Program-made: the position numbers and the translations under genes
Notes under the pieces: model-generated
The model's input: the letters and a program-made list of their open reading frames with translations, nothing else
Told to the model about the DNA's origin: nothing
The model's database searches: none
Assembly: GCA_024195585.1 (NCBI GenBank)
Contig: SWBL01000093.1
Location: forward strand, 1 to 64,000
DNA from: Aureobasidium sp. EXF-3400
Taxonomy: Eukaryota; Ascomycota; Dothideomycetes; Dothideales; Saccotheciaceae
DNA length: 64,000 bases
Direction of reading: 5' to 3'
Shown: one piece after another, positions 61,616 to 64,000 of the stretch
Layout of the letters: each line of letters begins with the position of its first letter
Position numbering within the stretch: the stretch's first letter is position 1

Positions 61616-62847
61616 CTATTGTCTCCAAGCAGCAACATCAACTTTCGTATCCCACAGCTCCAATGCTTCGACCCTACTCATCGTTTCTCCGCTCACAGGC
61701 GGCAATCGCCAAACCGTGATACCAAATCCACTCATCTTCAAACTGGTAACCAACGGACCCAGCGTAACCCTCTTGACCACAAATCCTCGTGTCTTGAGAT
61801 CTGCAATGGCTATCTCTGCGAAACGAGCCAGAACCTCATCACTAGTGCTGCCGAGGGAATTGAGCAGGATCACTACTTCGTTGTCTTTTTCGGGAGATGT
61901 CGATGAGGAGAAAGGAATGAAGGCTCGATCTTTGTCGGAGATGTCGAGGAGCAGATCAAGCATTTGTGCTGTGAGTAACTCGGGAGAGGGGATAGGATTG
62001 AGTTGTCGTAGACCCGGCTCACCGTGTGCTCCCATCCCAAGTTCGATGGTCGCTGGTGGCAGGGATTGCAAGTCGGTTAGTGTAGCATTTGGCAGTGCCA
62101 CGCTGTTTTATGTTAGTTTATGATACCGTAAGACAGATGGTCTTACAACTCACCGATCAAATGCAACTCCCACAGTACCGACGTTTGCAGCGACATACTC
62201 CATGACCTCAGTCACACGTTCCAGAGTCTCACCTTTGGCAGCAAGTGCACAGGCGCTCTTCAAAGCCATGAGATGGCCGCTCAACCCTCTCCGACCAACC
62301 TTTCCACCCTTCTTCCTGCCAACTGCGACATCGTCACCCACAGGAACAAATCTGACCTTGTAACCACTCGCTTGTGCTCTTGTGATCGCCAACCCGGCAT
62401 TCAAGATATCACCAGTGTAGTTGCCGCACACGACCAATGTGCCTTTGCTTTCTGATCCATCGGTGGGTTGACACATCCTGATGGCTTCGTAGACTTGAGC
62501 CGCAGTTGGCGAGGCGAAGATGTTGCCGCTCACGTAGGCAGAAAGGTAGTTGGGTCCTACGAAGCCGCCGAACATTGGTTCGTGTCCACCTCCGCTGAAA
62601 CCGATTGTTGTAACATATTTGTTGCGGAAGCTGCCTAGATCGGAACGGTATAGGATCTTGTAGGGTGGATTGTAGGATAGGTTTGGATGAATGTGAGTCA
62701 AGCCTGCCAGTGCTTCGTTGATTGCATCTGTTTCTCGTCAGATTAGCTTCATACCCGAAGCAGTGTTGTTGTAGTACCTTCTGGCTTGTTGATGAAGTGG
62801 AACGTCTCTTTGACAGCCGGAGTAGCTTGTTGTGTCGCCGTGGCCAT
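61616..62847 (-). CDS. Dihydroxyacetone kinase K-domain protein (DhaK only)
   Basis: Predicted 376 residues. Exons are 62778-62847, 62154-62727 and 61616-62102, with introns of 50 and 51 bp. The DhaK fold is recognisable throughout: TTIGFSGGGHEPMFGGFVG, GTLVVCGNYTGDILN, VRFVPVGDDVAVGRKK, RRGLSGHL and ELGMGAHGEPGLRQL. The last segment is the region where the substrate-binding His of the family lies. Normal fungal dihydroxyacetone kinases have about 580-610 residues, with a C-terminal DhaL domain that binds ATP. Here the protein ends at VDVAAWRQ and no DhaL sequence follows. It may act as a sugar-binding partner, need a separate L subunit, or be a truncated paralogue. Confidence 0.87.
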
Positions 62848-63360
62848 GGTGTGAGTCAATGTTCAAGATTGAATATGACAGATCTAGGTCAAGAGAATCA
62901 ATAGAGGTGACGAAGAAAAGCTGCGAGGCTAGCTCATCATGTACACAGCTCGAGACCACCATGACATGACCTCGGAGTTCCCCAATCGATGCATTCCACC
63001 CCGAATAAGCCATCTCTCGGTGGACAGTAATCAGGATCGCCGAGAAGAACGACGACAATCGGTCTGATCGCCGAGGGTTCGGTGCGGGGATGCATTACCG
63101 GATGACCCAATTAGGCACATCCGTGGCTTGCTCCAGCCCGGGGAATATGCCGATCCTCGCGAGAGAGAGAACGGTTCTCGGAGGTCTTGATGTTGACTAG
63201 AATAGCTGAGCAGGAAAGAAAAGCATACTCCCTCCCAGATCCTTGAGTAGTCCATACACATTCATCTTCGATCATATCGACGCGACATCTCCTCACTGTT
63301 GTGGACAGAAATCTCCTCGCGAAAACCATAGCAACCCCGCATCTTACCCCACCATTCGAC
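62848..63360. other. Divergent intergenic region
   Basis: This 513-bp stretch lies between the DhaK start and the last gene's start. No gene seen. Confidence 0.5.
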
Positions 63361-64000
63361 ATGGCAGTCGTCGTCGAACAAACAATTCCTTTCCCGAAGG
63401 AACAGCTTGATGCTGAGAACACTACAAGGTGGAACACGCTGTATCCTCTGATCCGACCTTCGATCAAGGCGATCAAGACCACAGCAGGCCAGACGGTGTT
63501 GGTAGACCAAACACTCGCCAACGACAAATTCGTCAGAGTTGTAGTGGTCGGAAAGGCTGGCAACTTCTCGAGCAAGCTACTGTCAGACAAGCACATCACA
63601 GCTGTTGTTACCGGCAGCGATAGTGAGAGTGTTCCTTCGAGCAAGGAGCTTGCTAAAGCGATCGATGAGGCTGGACACCGGCAACAAGCCGGGACAGTCA
63701 TCCTCAAATTGGGCAAGCAAAAGAAGTTGACGAAGGTCGAGGATGAGACAGTAGAGGTTGAAGTCGACAGTGAGGTGGACGTAGATCATTTGATCCACCT
63801 TCTCGGTGCCGCTACAGAGACAACAAGGTATACAAGTGTTCAAGGCAAGCTCGGGAGACGCTGACTGACTTATCTTCAGGTCATCCACCCAGTCAAGTGT
63901 CAAAGTCTTACAGACTTTCCTCGATACCTCGACGACTGTGACATCAACGTTTTCGACAGGAAAGAAAGATGGCCGACCAGCCACGTCTCTGGCCGAAGAA
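63361..64000 (+). CDS. Unrecognised protein, cut by the window end
   Basis: Exon 1 is 63361-63827 and exon 2 starts at 63880 and is still open at 64000, with a 52-bp intron. At least 196 residues. I do not recognise the family. The N-terminus (MAVVVEQTIPFPKEQLD) has a mixed alpha/beta look with alternating Val-rich strands (KFVRVVVVGKAGNF, HITAVVTGSD). A Lys-then-acidic stretch (KKLTKVEDETVEVEVDSEVDVDHL) follows, and a Ser/Thr-rich part in exon 2 ends KKDGRPATSLAEE at the edge. Clean splice sites and good codon use support a real gene. Confidence 0.7.

Overview
The window is nuclear DNA from a filamentous ascomycete (Pezizomycotina). A dothideomycete-like fungus is my best guess, but nothing here fixes the class. 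Most genes have short GT-AG introns (47-90 bp, CTNA-type branch sites). The gene families are typical: a Zn2Cys6 regulator, a CFEM/Pth11-type receptor, a heme-thiolate peroxidase, a GMC oxidoreductase, a fungal catalase-peroxidase, NUR1, ORC4 and VMA7. There is no bacterial, viral or organellar backbone.

Layout. 1-9 kb: a decayed glycosyltransferase, a quinone-oxidoreductase-like gene divergent from a Zn2Cys6 factor, and a GNAT gene broken by a 17-bp tandem duplication. 10-15.7 kb: a serine beta-lactamase-like esterase, a hAT transposase relic and a secreted purple-acid-phosphatase-like enzyme. 15.7-22.2 kb is gene-poor, with one intron-bearing tRNA and one doubtful small ORF. 22.2-35 kb: amino-acid transporter, ceruloplasmin-like multicopper oxidase, F-box protein, class V aminotransferase, NmrA-like protein and two neighbouring CCCH-like paralogues. 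35-45 kb is a housekeeping block: a small mitochondrial-type protein, NPC2, VMA7, NUR1, ORC4 and katG. 45-64 kb is accessory again: gamma-PGA hydrolase-like gene, carboxylesterase, a frameshifted acyl-CoA-ligase gene, GMC oxidase, CFEM receptor, peroxygenase, short-chain dehydrogenase, a DhaK-only kinase subunit, and an unrecognised gene running off the end.

The most striking signal is a family of short palindromic elements, about 60-130 bp, with an outer terminal inverted repeat and a separate inner inverted repeat. I find eight copies. Three sit in introns, and those are the only introns I mapped that exceed 100 bp (179, 280 and 307 bp). Four lie 4-61 bp past a stop codon, and one lies about 200 bp past a stop. 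None lies in a promoter. Two genes (F-box and NmrA-like) each carry one copy in an intron and another just past the stop.

Three genes are visibly damaged. The glycosyltransferase has two Trp-to-TAG changes in the sequence context of repeat-induced point mutation. The GNAT gene has a duplication frameshift. The ligase lacks one base. All exon boundaries were deduced by hand from splice motifs and protein-family continuity; no alignment was run.
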